From positions 62,001-126,000 of the forward strand of contig JAJEAU010000021.1 in assembly GCA_022824185.1 (NCBI GenBank): DNA of 64,000 nucleotides. The letters are read 5' to 3'. Position numbers and translations under genes: made by a program. Shown here in pieces: positions 51,691-61,017 of the stretch; position 1 is the stretch's first letter, and each line of letters starts with the position of its first letter. A model generated the notes under the pieces. That model made no database searches, was not told where the DNA came from, and was given only the letters and a program-made list of their open reading frames with translations. The stretch is from Dehalococcoidia bacterium. GTDB lineage: Bacteria > Chloroflexota > Dehalococcoidia > Lucifugimonadales > Lucifugimonadaceae.

Positions 51691-53616
51691 TTATTGAACC
51701 GCACGGAGGTTGTTCAGGATCAACTGGAAGGTCAAGTGCCAGAACGCACCGTTGGTGTACGGGTTGTCATGGGTTGGCCAGTTGGTCCAGTAGGTCTGGT
51801 TCATCGGGATACGGTGGTACCACTCGACGACCTGGACGTCGGGCAACTCATCGAGCCAGATGTCCATCGCTTCGGTCCAAAGCTCCTCGAGCTTCGCGAC
51901 ATCATCGATACCAGTCGCTGAGACTTCATCGGTGAGTTCGTTCCAACGCGGGTCGGACCAGAAGTAGATGTTCGCCTGGTGACCCTCGCCTGCCTCTGCG
52001 GTGTCTGTGCCGTAGTAGAGGTTCATGGTGAAGTACGGGTCACGCACCGAACCACCGTGGCCTCGCAGACCACAAGACGCCTCGCCAGCCGTCTGTCGCG
52101 AACCAGCGTCGGGCGGGTTGCTGTAAGACGACTTGATGCCGTGGTTGTCTAGCTGTCGGGCAAGGATCGGACCGAAGTCGTTGAAGATGCCGAAACCGAG
52201 GATGTCACAGATGACCTCTTGGCCATCCTTCTCCCAGTATCCAGCGGAGTTCTTCTCGTAACCAGCGGTCCTCATCCGGGCATCACCCTTTTCGGGGCTG
52301 TACTCGGTGGTGTTGTAGTCGCTGCTGAGTTTGTCCTCGATTGCGTCGTAGTAACGCTGCAAAGGCGCGTAACTTGGCAACGGAAGCCGCGAGGGCGTCC
52401 CCGCACCGTCGTAAGCGACGTCAATCAACTGATCACGGTCGATGTAGTAAGACAACGCCCATCGGACATTCTTGTCGTTGTACGGCGGCTGGCTGGCGTT
52501 GAACAGCAGGCTGATGGGCCACCAGTCAACGTAACCGTATGGCGGGTTGAAGCCAGAGTGGGTAACTACGTTCGGGTTTCGAGCCAGCACCTCACGAATA
52601 GTCGTGGGGCGAAGGTCAAGCGTCGCATCCGCGGTGTTGTTGATGACGGCCTGAGCCATCTGAGTCTCGCCCGGGTTCGGGACGTAGACAATCTGCAAAA
52701 CCTCAGGAAGCTGCTCGACTAGCCCTTGGTCGACCGCCCACCACGAGTCGCGGCGGTTGATGATCTTCTGCTCGGGCGAAGTCTGGGTAACGTGCCACGG
52801 ACCAGTTGTCACGGGCCAACCTTGGTCGAGGTCGAAGTTCGTGAATTCTAGCCAGTCTGTGCCGTCGTAGATGTGCTTCGGCACGATGTACAGACCAATG
52901 TCGAACTTGTAAGTCATGAAGTAGAAGAACTTCGGGCGCGGGCCGAGGAAGTTCACTACGACCGTGTGCGAATCAACTTCCTCAATCGACTCGATGTCGC
53001 GTTGGACCTGTGAACTGCGGCGAAGACCGGAGTTGTCCTTGAGGTAGTTGAGCGTGTAAGCAACGTCATGCGCGCCAAACGGCTCGCCGTCACTCCAGGT
53101 GATTCCCTCCCGCAGGTTGATCGTCAACTGCGTGAAGTCGCTGCTGTACTCCCAAGACTCGGCAAGCCACGGGTACTCAGCGTCGTTGAACGCAGAGTAG
53201 TACGCCAGCGGCTCATGCAAAAGAGCCGAACCGTTCTGGTGGCTCGTGCCTGGGTTGTATGGGTTCCAGATGTCGTGGTCGGTGTAGCGACCCGCTGCAC
53301 CAACTCCGCCAGAACCACCCCAAAGGAGGATCAACTGACGGTTACGAGCAATCTCGTCTTCCATCATCATCATCGAGTCGTCGTCCATGGCCGCCGTCAC
53401 TTCAACCTCGACCTCAACCAACTTCTCGACCTCAACGACCTTCTCGACCTCGACCACCCGCTCCACTTCCACGGTCTCGACAACTCGTTCGGGCGCTGCG
53501 GTAACGACGCGCTCCACAACGACTGTTTCTACGACGGTCTCAGTTCCGCCACAAGCGACGACAGTTGCCACCATCGCCGAGAGTGCGACAACTAATGCCG
53601 CCAACTTATATCTCAT
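51691..53616 (-). CDS. ABC transporter substrate-binding lipoprotein, system F copy 1
   Basis: A 641-residue lipoprotein; the signal helix ends VVAC22. The linker (about 26-75) reads ETVVETVVVERVVTAAPERVVET and EVEKVVEVEKLVEVEVEV, then a Met/Asp junction MDDDSMMMMEDE. The core (RQLILLWGGSGGVGAAGRYTDHDIWNPYNPGTSHQNG) is nearly the same as in the next two binding proteins. The true start is the ATG at 53616, with GGAGGT upstream; the frame is open to 53715 but that part lies in the promoter. It has its own promoter and is separated from copy 2 by a terminator-like hairpin. Confidence 0.91.
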   Translation of the reverse strand: MRYKLAALVVALSAMVATVVACGGTETVVETVVVERVVTAAPERVVETVEVERVVEVEKVVEVEKLVEVEVEVTAAMDDDSMMMMEDEIARNRQLILLWGGSGGVGAAGRYTDHDIWNPYNPGTSHQNGSALLHEPLAYYSAFNDAEYPWLAESWEYSSDFTQLTINLREGITWSDGEPFGAHDVAYTLNYLKDNSGLRRSSQVQRDIESIEEVDSHTVVVNFLGPRPKFFYFMTYKFDIGLYIVPKHIYDGTDWLEFTNFDLDQGWPVTTGPWHVTQTSPEQKIINRRDSWWAVDQGLVEQLPEVLQIVYVPNPGETQMAQAVINNTADATLDLRPTTIREVLARNPNVVTHSGFNPPYGYVDWWPISLLFNASQPPYNDKNVRWALSYYIDRDQLIDVAYDGAGTPSRLPLPSYAPLQRYYDAIEDKLSSDYNTTEYSPEKGDARMRTAGYEKNSAGYWEKDGQEVICDILGFGIFNDFGPILARQLDNHGIKSSYSNPPDAGSRQTAGEASCGLRGHGGSVRDPYFTMNLYYGTDTAEAGEGHQANIYFWSDPRWNELTDEVSATGIDDVAKLEELWTEAMDIWLDELPDVQVVEWYHRIPMNQTYWTNWPTHDNPYTNGAFWHLTFQLILNNLRAVQ

Positions 53617-53686
53617 CGGTTGGATACCTCCAATTTTTTTGGGTACACACGAAAGCCGCGACACGCGCGCGGCGAATGACTCCGAA

Positions 53687-53715
53687 AATCTAACACCCGA
53701 TTCCCTGATTGTCAA
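53687..53715 (-). promoter_or_regulatory. Sigma-70-type promoter of the copy 1 binding-protein gene
   Basis: On the minus strand TTGACA (53715-53710) is a perfect -35 box. After 17 bases TAGATT (53692-53687) serves as the -10 box. The start codon is about 70 bases downstream. This is the best promoter match I found in the window. Confidence 0.65.
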
Positions 53716-53776
53716 ACTGATACGAACGCAACAAACTGGTGCGAACGAGTTTCTGCTCCAATTGCGCCAAGAACAA

Positions 53777-53812
53777 TCGGCCCGATCACCTAGTCATGGG
53801 TGATCGGGCCGA
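53777..53812 (-). terminator. Hairpin between two binding-protein genes, likely terminator
   Basis: TCGGCCCGATCACC (53777-53790) and GGTGATCGGGCCGA (53799-53812) form a perfect 14-bp stem with an eight-base loop. On the minus strand it is followed by TTGTTCTTGG, which is T-rich. It lies after the copy 2 gene and before the copy 1 promoter. Confidence 0.6.
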
Positions 53813-53848
53813 AAGTACTACGTCCGAATTGCTGCGGACTTCACGGCG

Positions 53849-55756
53849 TCATTGAACAGCCCTCAGGTTGTTCAGAATCAGCTGGAAGGTTAGATGCCAG
53901 AACGCGCCGTTCGTGTACGGGTTGTCGTGGGTCGGCCAGTTAGTCCAATAGGTGGTATTCATCGGAATGCGGTGGTACCACTCGAGGATTTGGACATCAG
54001 GCAATTCCTCCAACCAGATATCCATCGCTTCTTTCCAAAGCTCTTCCAGTTTGCCCACATCGTCGATGCCAGTCGCCGACGCCTCGTCGGTGATCTCGTT
54101 CCATCGATCATTGGACCATCTGTAGAGGTTCGGGCTGTCTTCCGTACCCCGATAAAGGTTCATCGTGAAGTAGGGATCACGCAGCGACGCGCCGTGGCCT
54201 CGCAAACCGCAGGACGCTTCGCCGGCAACCATCCGAGAACCCGCATCCGGTGGATTGGCATACGACGACTTGATGCCGTGATTGTCTAGCTGCCTAGCTA
54301 GGATCGGACCAAAGTCGTTGAAGATGCCGAAACCTAGGATGTCGCAGACGATCTCGTTGCCGTCCTTTTCCCAATAGCCGCTGGCATTCTTCGTGTATCC
54401 GGCCTCCATCATCCGGGCGTCGCCCTTCGCCGGGTTGTACTCGTTGGTGTTGTACTCACCCGAAAGCTCATCCTCGATGGCGTCGAAATACCGTTGCAGC
54501 GGCGCATACGTCGGTATCGGCAGCGTGGAAGGAGTCCCCGCACCGTCATACGCAACGTCAATCAACTGGTCACGATCGATGTAATACGAGACCGCCCATC
54601 GCACGTTCTTGTCGTTGTACGGCGGCTCGCTGGCGTTGAACAGCAGTCCAATCGGCCACCAGTCCACATAGCCATAGGGCTTGTTGTAACCCGAGTGCGT
54701 AATCACGCTCGGGTTGCGCGCCAGAACCTCACGAATCGTCGTCGGGCGAAGGTCCAACGTTGCATCCGCCTCATTGTTGATGACCGCCTGAGCCATCTGA
54801 GTCTCCCCAGGGTTCGGCACGTAAACGATCTGCAACACCTCAGGCAGTCGGTCCACGAGGCCTCGATCGACCGCCCACCATGAGTCTCGCCGATTCATCA
54901 GCTTCTGCTCGGGGGACGTTTGAACAACCTCCCACGGACCAGTGGTTATCGGCCAGCCACGTTCAAGGTCGAAGTTGCTGAACTCCAACCAGTCCTGACC
55001 TTTAAATACGTGCTTCGGGACGATATACAACCCAACGCCGAACTTGTAGGTCATGAAATACATGAACTTGGGCCGCGGACCCAAGAAGTTCACGACGACG
55101 GTGTGGTCATCGATCTGCTCGACCGATTCGACGTCACGTTGGACTTGAGCACTTCGATTGATGCCCGAGTTCTCGACAAGATGGTTGATCGTGTACACCA
55201 CGTCATGCGCACCAAACGGCTCTCCGTCGCTCCAAGTGATTCCTTCCCGCAGATTGATCGTCAACTGCGTGAAGTCATCGTTGTACGACCAAGATTCGGC
55301 CAACCACGGATACTCGGTGTCGTTGAACGCCGAGTAATACGCCAGAGGCTCGAACAAGATGACCGTCCCGTTCTGGAAGCTTGTCCCAGGGTTATAGATA
55401 TTCCAGATGTTGTGGTCCGTGTACCGGCCGGCCGCACCAACTCCACCGGAACCGCCCCACAAAAGGATCAGCTGCCGGTTTCGTGGAATCACGCCGTCAT
55501 CCATCATCATCTCGTTGTCCATCGCCTCATCAGCGACTTCGACCTCAACTTCGACGACCTTCTCCACCTCAACCTCCACCACCTTCTCAACTTCCACGAC
55601 CCGTTCGACCTCAACGGTCTCTACGATCCGTTCCGGCGCCGCGGTAATCACTCTCTCAACCACCACCGTCTCAACCACAGTCTCGGTGCCCCCGCACGCA
55701 ACGACTGCGAACATCGCCGCAACCGCCGCAACTAGTAGTCCCAACCTATATCTCAT
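53849..55756 (-). CDS. ABC transporter substrate-binding lipoprotein, system F copy 2
   Basis: A 635-residue lipoprotein, signal helix ending AVVAC. The linker is ERVITAAPERIVETVEVERV with EVEKVVEVEVEKVVEVEVEV, then the Met-rich junction DNEMMMDDG. The core is highly similar to copy 1 over its length (FNDTEYPWLAESWSYNDDFTQLTINLREGITWSDGEPFGAHDV). The ATG at 55756 has GGAGGAA upstream; the frame is open to 55858 but the extra part is upstream sequence. It follows permease pair 1 with a 134-bp gap. Confidence 0.91.
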   Translation of the reverse strand: MRYRLGLLVAAVAAMFAVVACGGTETVVETVVVERVITAAPERIVETVEVERVVEVEKVVEVEVEKVVEVEVEVADEAMDNEMMMDDGVIPRNRQLILLWGGSGGVGAAGRYTDHNIWNIYNPGTSFQNGTVILFEPLAYYSAFNDTEYPWLAESWSYNDDFTQLTINLREGITWSDGEPFGAHDVVYTINHLVENSGINRSAQVQRDVESVEQIDDHTVVVNFLGPRPKFMYFMTYKFGVGLYIVPKHVFKGQDWLEFSNFDLERGWPITTGPWEVVQTSPEQKLMNRRDSWWAVDRGLVDRLPEVLQIVYVPNPGETQMAQAVINNEADATLDLRPTTIREVLARNPSVITHSGYNKPYGYVDWWPIGLLFNASEPPYNDKNVRWAVSYYIDRDQLIDVAYDGAGTPSTLPIPTYAPLQRYFDAIEDELSGEYNTNEYNPAKGDARMMEAGYTKNASGYWEKDGNEIVCDILGFGIFNDFGPILARQLDNHGIKSSYANPPDAGSRMVAGEASCGLRGHGASLRDPYFTMNLYRGTEDSPNLYRWSNDRWNEITDEASATGIDDVGKLEELWKEAMDIWLEELPDVQILEWYHRIPMNTTYWTNWPTHDNPYTNGAFWHLTFQLILNNLRAVQ

Positions 55757-55890
55757 CGCTAGATTCCTCCGATCAAATCGTGTCGCGCAAGCCATCCAAG
55801 CGACTCGTGCCGCCGACTGTGCAGGAAATCTTACAACCAATCCAGCGTCACACAGCATTCATCCACCCCGCGATACTGACAGCTTGCTCC

Positions 55891-56871
55891 CTAGACCCGC
55901 CGACGTAACCTCGGATTGGCGACCTCATCAAGCCCCGCCGAAATCATGAACAATCCCACGAACAGCACGATTAACACGATGATCGGCGGCAACAACCAGT
56001 ACCACAATCCCAGCAAAACCGAACTCGTGAAGATGTTCCAATAGATCATGCTCCCTAACGTCGGGGAATCCAACGGGCCAAGCCCCAGCGACTCTACGCC
56101 GATCGACGCAAGTATCGATCCCGACGTCGCTGCAACAAAACTCGCCAACGCGTACGGCGCAAGGTTCGGCATCATCTCCTTGAAGATGATCCCCAACGGA
56201 CTGGTCCCCGACATCCTCGCCATCTCAACATAACCACGCTCGCGGATCACCAACACCTGCGACCTGATCACACGCGCAGGTCCCGGCCACGCTAACACCG
56301 CGATTACAAACGCCAACTGATCCACAGTCAACCCCTGCCCCGGATTCAACGAAGTAGCAACCAACACCAAGACCAACAACCCGGGAATCGGAATGAGACT
56401 ATCCACTACCGTTCGAATCACTGCGTCAACCACACCACCGACGTAAGCCGCTACGAAAGCCAGCACCATGCCCACTCCGACACCAATCGCCGCCGCAATC
56501 ACCCCAATCCGCAACGACAACGGAATCCCAACCACCACCGCCGCGTAGATATCCCGCCCCTGCACGTCGGTTCCCAGCGGATACCCGCTCCACGGATTCC
56601 AAGACGGCCGCTGATTCGCCTGCACCGACGCCGCACGAACCAACCCATTGACTCCTTGCTCCTCACCCAACAGATCGACCTGCGAATAAAACAGATACGA
56701 GATCCCGACGAACAGCCCCAACGCTGCAAATGCGCTCAATCCGATGATCATCAACCGATTCCGACGAAGGTATCGGAAGATCGGCACCAATCGGTCGCGG
56801 ACAAAATCCGAACGATCAGGTAACGTCCGCCACCATATCGGGCTCACTACGCTGGCTTGCGCTCGCTCCAT
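55891..56871 (-). CDS. ABC transporter permease (DppC/OppC type), system F pair 1
   Basis: A 326-residue permease beginning MERAQASVVSPIWWRTLPDRSDF. LGTDVQGRDIYAAVVVGIPLSLRIG and ARMSGTSPLGIIFKEMMPNLA follow, and it ends GLDEVANPRLRRRV like its paralogue at 49.6-50.6 kb. It starts nine bases after the partner permease. No ATPase gene lies next to this pair, so it probably uses the pair at 47.4-49.5 kb. Confidence 0.91.
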   Translation of the reverse strand: MERAQASVVSPIWWRTLPDRSDFVRDRLVPIFRYLRRNRLMIIGLSAFAALGLFVGISYLFYSQVDLLGEEQGVNGLVRAASVQANQRPSWNPWSGYPLGTDVQGRDIYAAVVVGIPLSLRIGVIAAAIGVGVGMVLAFVAAYVGGVVDAVIRTVVDSLIPIPGLLVLVLVATSLNPGQGLTVDQLAFVIAVLAWPGPARVIRSQVLVIRERGYVEMARMSGTSPLGIIFKEMMPNLAPYALASFVAATSGSILASIGVESLGLGPLDSPTLGSMIYWNIFTSSVLLGLWYWLLPPIIVLIVLFVGLFMISAGLDEVANPRLRRRV

Positions 56872-56880
56872 CTAACCCCT

Positions 56881-57894
56881 CTACTCCCCGGCACTCTTAA
56901 TCCGCGGATCAAGCAATGGGTACAACAGATCCAGAGCAAGCGTCGCCGCCGCCGTCCCAAACGCCAATACAAACACAATGCCCTGTGTCGTCGGATAGTC
57001 GTTCGATCTCACCGCCTGCAGCAACTGACCGCCGACACCCGGATAACCAAACACAATCTCTACCAGAACCACACCCGATACGATCAATCCCAGCGCCAAA
57101 GTCAATCCCGTTACCTGCGGCAACAGCGAATTCCTGATCGCGTACTTCGTAAGCATCACGCGATCCGGCAATCCTTTCGCCTCCGCCTGCACCATATAGT
57201 CTTCGCCCTTCGTCGTCACCATCATCCCGCGCATCCCCATCGCCCAACCGCCGAGCGAAACCAGAGTGATCGAAAGCGCCGGCATTATCGCATGCTTCAC
57301 AACGCTCAGAATAAACTCCCAGTCCGACCAATCAGGCCAACCGATGACGCCCTGCTTGAAGCCGTACACCAGAGGAAACTCACGATCGATATTGAAGACG
57401 ATCAACTGCAACACCAACCCGAATATGAAGAACGGCACCGCCGATATCGCCAAAATCGGCGCCATCGCAACCATCAATCCCCAGTTGTTCCTTCGCCATT
57501 CCAACAGCGCACCCATCGCCGAACCGATGAAAAACGCCAACACTAGCGTCAACAACCCCATCACCAACGTCCACATGATCTTCTCAGCGAGAATCTCGTT
57601 CACCGATTTGGGCCACTGAAATATCGACCGCCCCAAATCAAACTGAACTACATCAACCACGAACTTCACATACTGTTCCCAAAGCGGCTTGTCGAAACCA
57701 TACTTCGCTTCGAAAACTCTCACCCGCTCCGCAACATCGGGATCCTGATAGCCTCCCTGCTGCGCTTCCTGATAGATCCTCTCCGCCAGCGGGTTCTGCC
57801 CAGAGAGTCGCGGCAAAAAGAAGACGATCGTACTCGCCATCCAAATCGTGACGACAAACATCGTCAACCTACCCGCGATGTACTTCCAAGGCAT
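56881..57894 (-). CDS. ABC transporter permease (DppB/OppB type), system F pair 1
   Basis: A 337-residue permease: MPWKYIAGRLTMFVVTIWMASTIVFFLPRLSGQNP, contact loop AEAKGLPDRVMLTKYAIRNSLL, FGYPGVGGQLLQAV. It is a close paralogue of the permease at 50.6-51.6 kb, with the same enlarged first loop (AERIYQEAQQGGYQDPDVAERVRVFEAKYGF). It lies 104 bp after the copy 3 binding-protein gene. That gap has only a weaker interrupted hairpin (GACG-GCC, 47-54, with GGC-CGTC, 74-81, in 57947-57981). Confidence 0.91.
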   Translation of the reverse strand: MPWKYIAGRLTMFVVTIWMASTIVFFLPRLSGQNPLAERIYQEAQQGGYQDPDVAERVRVFEAKYGFDKPLWEQYVKFVVDVVQFDLGRSIFQWPKSVNEILAEKIMWTLVMGLLTLVLAFFIGSAMGALLEWRRNNWGLMVAMAPILAISAVPFFIFGLVLQLIVFNIDREFPLVYGFKQGVIGWPDWSDWEFILSVVKHAIMPALSITLVSLGGWAMGMRGMMVTTKGEDYMVQAEAKGLPDRVMLTKYAIRNSLLPQVTGLTLALGLIVSGVVLVEIVFGYPGVGGQLLQAVRSNDYPTTQGIVFVLAFGTAAATLALDLLYPLLDPRIKSAGE

Positions 57895-57998
57895 GAATAT
57901 CGAAAACCTTAAACGCCGCGATCCCTAAAACAGAGATACAAAGTCAGACGGGCCCGCACGGATTCGCCGAACAGGCACGTCCAACTTCGTGATCGCTG

Positions 57999-59936
57999 CT
58001 ACTGCACCGGCTCGATCTCGTTCAAGATCAACTGGAACGTCAGGTGCCAGAACGCACCGTTGACGTACGGGTTGTCATGAGTCGGCCAGTTCGTCCAGTA
58101 CGTCGTATTCATCGGAATCCGGTGGTAGAACTCCAACACTTGCACGTCGGGAAGCTCTTCCAACCAGATGTCCATCGCCTCTGCCCAGAGTTCCTCTAGG
58201 GTCGCAATGTCGTCGATGGCCGTCGCGAACACTTCCTCTGTGATCGCGTTGAACTCAGCGTTGTACCAGTGATACGCATTCGGCGGACGGTTATCCGGAC
58301 CCTGAGGCTGCTCAGGGTCGTATGTCGCCGGGTCGCCACCGGTGTAAAGGTTCATCGTGAAGTACGGATCACGGACAGAACCACCGTGACCACGCAGACC
58401 ACACGAAGCCTCGCCATTCTGCTGGCGTGTCCAAGCATCCGGCGGTGTGCTGTACGAAGACTTGATCCCGTGGTTGTCCAGCTGCCTCGACACGATAGGA
58501 CCGTAGTGGTTGAAGATCCCGAAACTCAGGATGTCACACACCACTACATCGCCGTCCCTTTCCCAATATCCGTCGGCATTCTTGCTGAAACCGGCCTCCG
58601 TCATCAATGCATCGGCCTTCTCAGGGTTGTACTCCGTCGTGTTATGGGTAGTCGCCAACTTGTCTTCGACAACGTCTAGGTATCGCTGCAAGAGAGCGTA
58701 GGTAGGCATCGGCAGGTAGGAAAGCGTTCCCGCTCCACCGAAACCGATCTCGATCAACTGCTCGCGGTTCAAGTAATACGAAACCGCCCAACGAACTCGT
58801 TTGTCGTTGTACGGTGGTTCGCTGGCGTTGAACAGAAGCCCGACTGGCCACCAGTCGACATATCCGTACGGAGGGTTGTAACCGGAGTGCGTGATGATCG
58901 CGGAGTTACGCGCCAGAACCTCACGCATCGTGCCTGTCTGCAATGACAGCGATGCATCCGCTCGGTTCGCGATCATCTCCTGCGCCATCTGCGTCTCTCC
59001 CGGGTTCGGGATGTAAACGATCTGCAGCACCTCCGGCATCTTGTCCACCAATCCCTGTTCGACCGCCCACCAAGAGTCCCGTCGGTTCAAGATCTTCGAC
59101 TGCGGAGTGGTCTGAACCACTTCCCATGGTCCAGTCGAAACGGGCCAACCTTTGTCGAGATCGAAGTTGCTGAACTCCAACCACTCCTGGCCCTCGAAGA
59201 TGTGCTTCGGAACGATGTAAAGACCGATGTCGAACTTGTAGGTCATGAAGTAGAAGAACTTCGGCCGAGGGCCAAAGAAATTCACGACCACGGTGTTGTC
59301 ATCTACGAGTTCAATCGACTCGACATCAGCTTGCACCTGACCAGCGCGCGCCAGACCCGAGTTCGTCCTCAGGTGCTCCAGCGTGTACGCCACGTCATGC
59401 GCACCGAACGGCGTGCCGTCGCTCCACTCAACGCCCTGCCGGGTGTTGATCGTCAACTGGGTGAAGTCATCGTTGTATGACCACGATTCAGCGAGCCACG
59501 GATACTCCGTGTCGTTGAACGCCGAGTAGAAAGCCAGCGGCTCGAAGATCAGTTGACCTCCATCCTGGTGGCTTAATCCGCCGTAAACATTCCAGATGTC
59601 GTGGTTCGTGTACTGACCAGCAGATCCGACTCCGCCGGAACCGCCCCACAGCATGATGAACTGCCGTTCCCTCGGGATGACGCCGTCGTCCATCATCATT
59701 CCGTCGTCCATCGCCTCGGCCGTAACCTCAACCTCGACAACCTTCTCAACCTCAACCTCTACGACCTTCTCAACCTCAACCACACGCTCCACCTCGACGG
59801 TCTCGACGACTCGCTCGGGCGCCGCGGTAATGACGCGCTCGACGACGACAGTCTCAACAACAGTTTCCGTGCCTCCGCATGCAATGGCAAAGGCCATCAC
59901 CGCCGAAATCACGGCAACCAATCCTATCCGTTTCAT
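57999..59936 (-). CDS. ABC transporter substrate-binding lipoprotein, system F copy 3
   Basis: A 645-residue lipoprotein; signal helix ending FAIAC. The linker is ERVITAAPERVVETVEVERV with EVEKVVEVEVEKVVEVEV, then the junction AMDDGMMMDDG. The core resembles copies 1 and 2 but has a 10-15-residue insertion near the end (GGDPATYDPEQPQGPDNRPP) and is the most divergent of the three. The ATG at 59936 has AGGGGAGG upstream. It is the first gene of system F. Upstream, TAATCT within GACGTAATCTG resembles the system B -10 region. Confidence 0.91.
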   Translation of the reverse strand: MKRIGLVAVISAVMAFAIACGGTETVVETVVVERVITAAPERVVETVEVERVVEVEKVVEVEVEKVVEVEVTAEAMDDGMMMDDGVIPRERQFIMLWGGSGGVGSAGQYTNHDIWNVYGGLSHQDGGQLIFEPLAFYSAFNDTEYPWLAESWSYNDDFTQLTINTRQGVEWSDGTPFGAHDVAYTLEHLRTNSGLARAGQVQADVESIELVDDNTVVVNFFGPRPKFFYFMTYKFDIGLYIVPKHIFEGQEWLEFSNFDLDKGWPVSTGPWEVVQTTPQSKILNRRDSWWAVEQGLVDKMPEVLQIVYIPNPGETQMAQEMIANRADASLSLQTGTMREVLARNSAIITHSGYNPPYGYVDWWPVGLLFNASEPPYNDKRVRWAVSYYLNREQLIEIGFGGAGTLSYLPMPTYALLQRYLDVVEDKLATTHNTTEYNPEKADALMTEAGFSKNADGYWERDGDVVVCDILSFGIFNHYGPIVSRQLDNHGIKSSYSTPPDAWTRQQNGEASCGLRGHGGSVRDPYFTMNLYTGGDPATYDPEQPQGPDNRPPNAYHWYNAEFNAITEEVFATAIDDIATLEELWAEAMDIWLEELPDVQVLEFYHRIPMNTTYWTNWPTHDNPYVNGAFWHLTFQLILNEIEPVQ

Positions 59937-60103
59937 TTGATGCCTCCCCTTAGTGCAACGAGCAACAAATTCCGACCGCAATCTGCGGTTTGGTTGTGCG
60001 AACTGAAGCATGCGCGACAGATTACGTCAATTTACGCAGAGTAAACGCCTCGCTCGCACTCGATGAACAGCAAAGTGGCTACTGTTTCGGCGTTGGAGCC
60101 ACT

Positions 60104-60796
60104 TCAATCGTCGAGAGCGAGGCCATCATCCCAACCGTCGTAGTCAATGAGGTGGAAGTCCTCAACGGACCGTCTTTCCACGTCTCTTCGGGGCAGTTCC
60201 ATCGACGGTACCGCCTGGATGAGTTCGTGGGCGAACCACGCGTTGTCGGTTCCGAACACGAAGAACTCGGGTTGCGGTCTTGCGCGATCTCGGGTGACGG
60301 CGACGGAATCGGCGTACAATTCCACCGCCACAATCTTCGCGAAAGGTATTCGGAACGATTTTGCGCCGTTGAAATACAAATGCTTGGAAGTGACCGCCAA
60401 CATTCCTGCACCGTGGTTCTCCATGTATTCGGTTTCGACTGGTGTCCCTCTCGATGCACCAACGCGTAGTGACACACCCTTTGCGACCCGGACGCTTCCT
60501 CCAGACGACCTGCCCACGATCTCTCGTTTGACGCGTTGCTCCAGGTATCCCACACTTGGGAATACGAAAATCACATGCTCCGATTTCATGAAACGGAATG
60601 GCAACCTTCCGACAGTAAATTCCCAATCGATGTCTGGAATTTCGTTGCGTTCAACGATGGCAATGACGTTCTCTTGGTTCTGTCTCCGCTGCTCTGCCAT
60701 GCGCCGTTCCTGCTCTTTAATGCGTAACATCTCCTGTTGTTTGCGTTCCTGGGCTTCTCGGCGTTCATCAGCCTTTTTCTGCAACCATTTGAGCAT
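60104..60796 (-). CDS. Coiled-coil protein with a possible PH-like domain
   Basis: A 230-residue protein. Residues 5-50 are a highly charged coiled coil (KKADERREAQERKQQEMLRI and onward). The rest is beta-rich (GMLAVTSKHLYFNGAKSFRIPFAKIVAVELYADSVAVTRD) and resembles the bacterial PH/GRAM-like domains that follow such helices. The end is acidic. No signal or membrane helix is visible, so it is probably cytoplasmic. I do not know the function. The opposite strand is also open for 235 codons over this region, but its composition is that of an antisense shadow. Confidence 0.7.
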   Translation of the reverse strand: MLKWLQKKADERREAQERKQQEMLRIKEQERRMAEQRRQNQENVIAIVERNEIPDIDWEFTVGRLPFRFMKSEHVIFVFPSVGYLEQRVKREIVGRSSGGSVRVAKGVSLRVGASRGTPVETEYMENHGAGMLAVTSKHLYFNGAKSFRIPFAKIVAVELYADSVAVTRDRARPQPEFFVFGTDNAWFAHELIQAVPSMELPRRDVERRSVEDFHLIDYDGWDDGLALDD

Positions 60797-61017
60797 GTGC
60801 GGGCATCCTTTCGGACGTTTACTGCGAATGGCTATTGATATTAATGTCTACTAGCCTGATGAGGCGCTAGAAATCAATTCAGAGCACGTGAAATTAGCCG
60901 CCGATTAAAACGCGTCGCTGTCGGTCTTCGAGCATTACGGCCTACCGAAGAAACGAAATCACCATCGGCAAATGCCGACCGCCTAGCCGCTACTCCCAAA
61001 CATGCACAATTAAACCC

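Noticed and set aside
54920-55735. 271-codon plus-strand frame over the system F binding-protein gene
   Set aside because: It is antisense to a clearly conserved lipoprotein; similar shadows appear over the paralogous copies, as expected from shared codon patterns.
60147-60854. 235-codon plus-strand frame
   Set aside because: The minus-strand protein over the same bases has a coherent coiled coil and beta domain. The plus-strand version has no recognisable structure.
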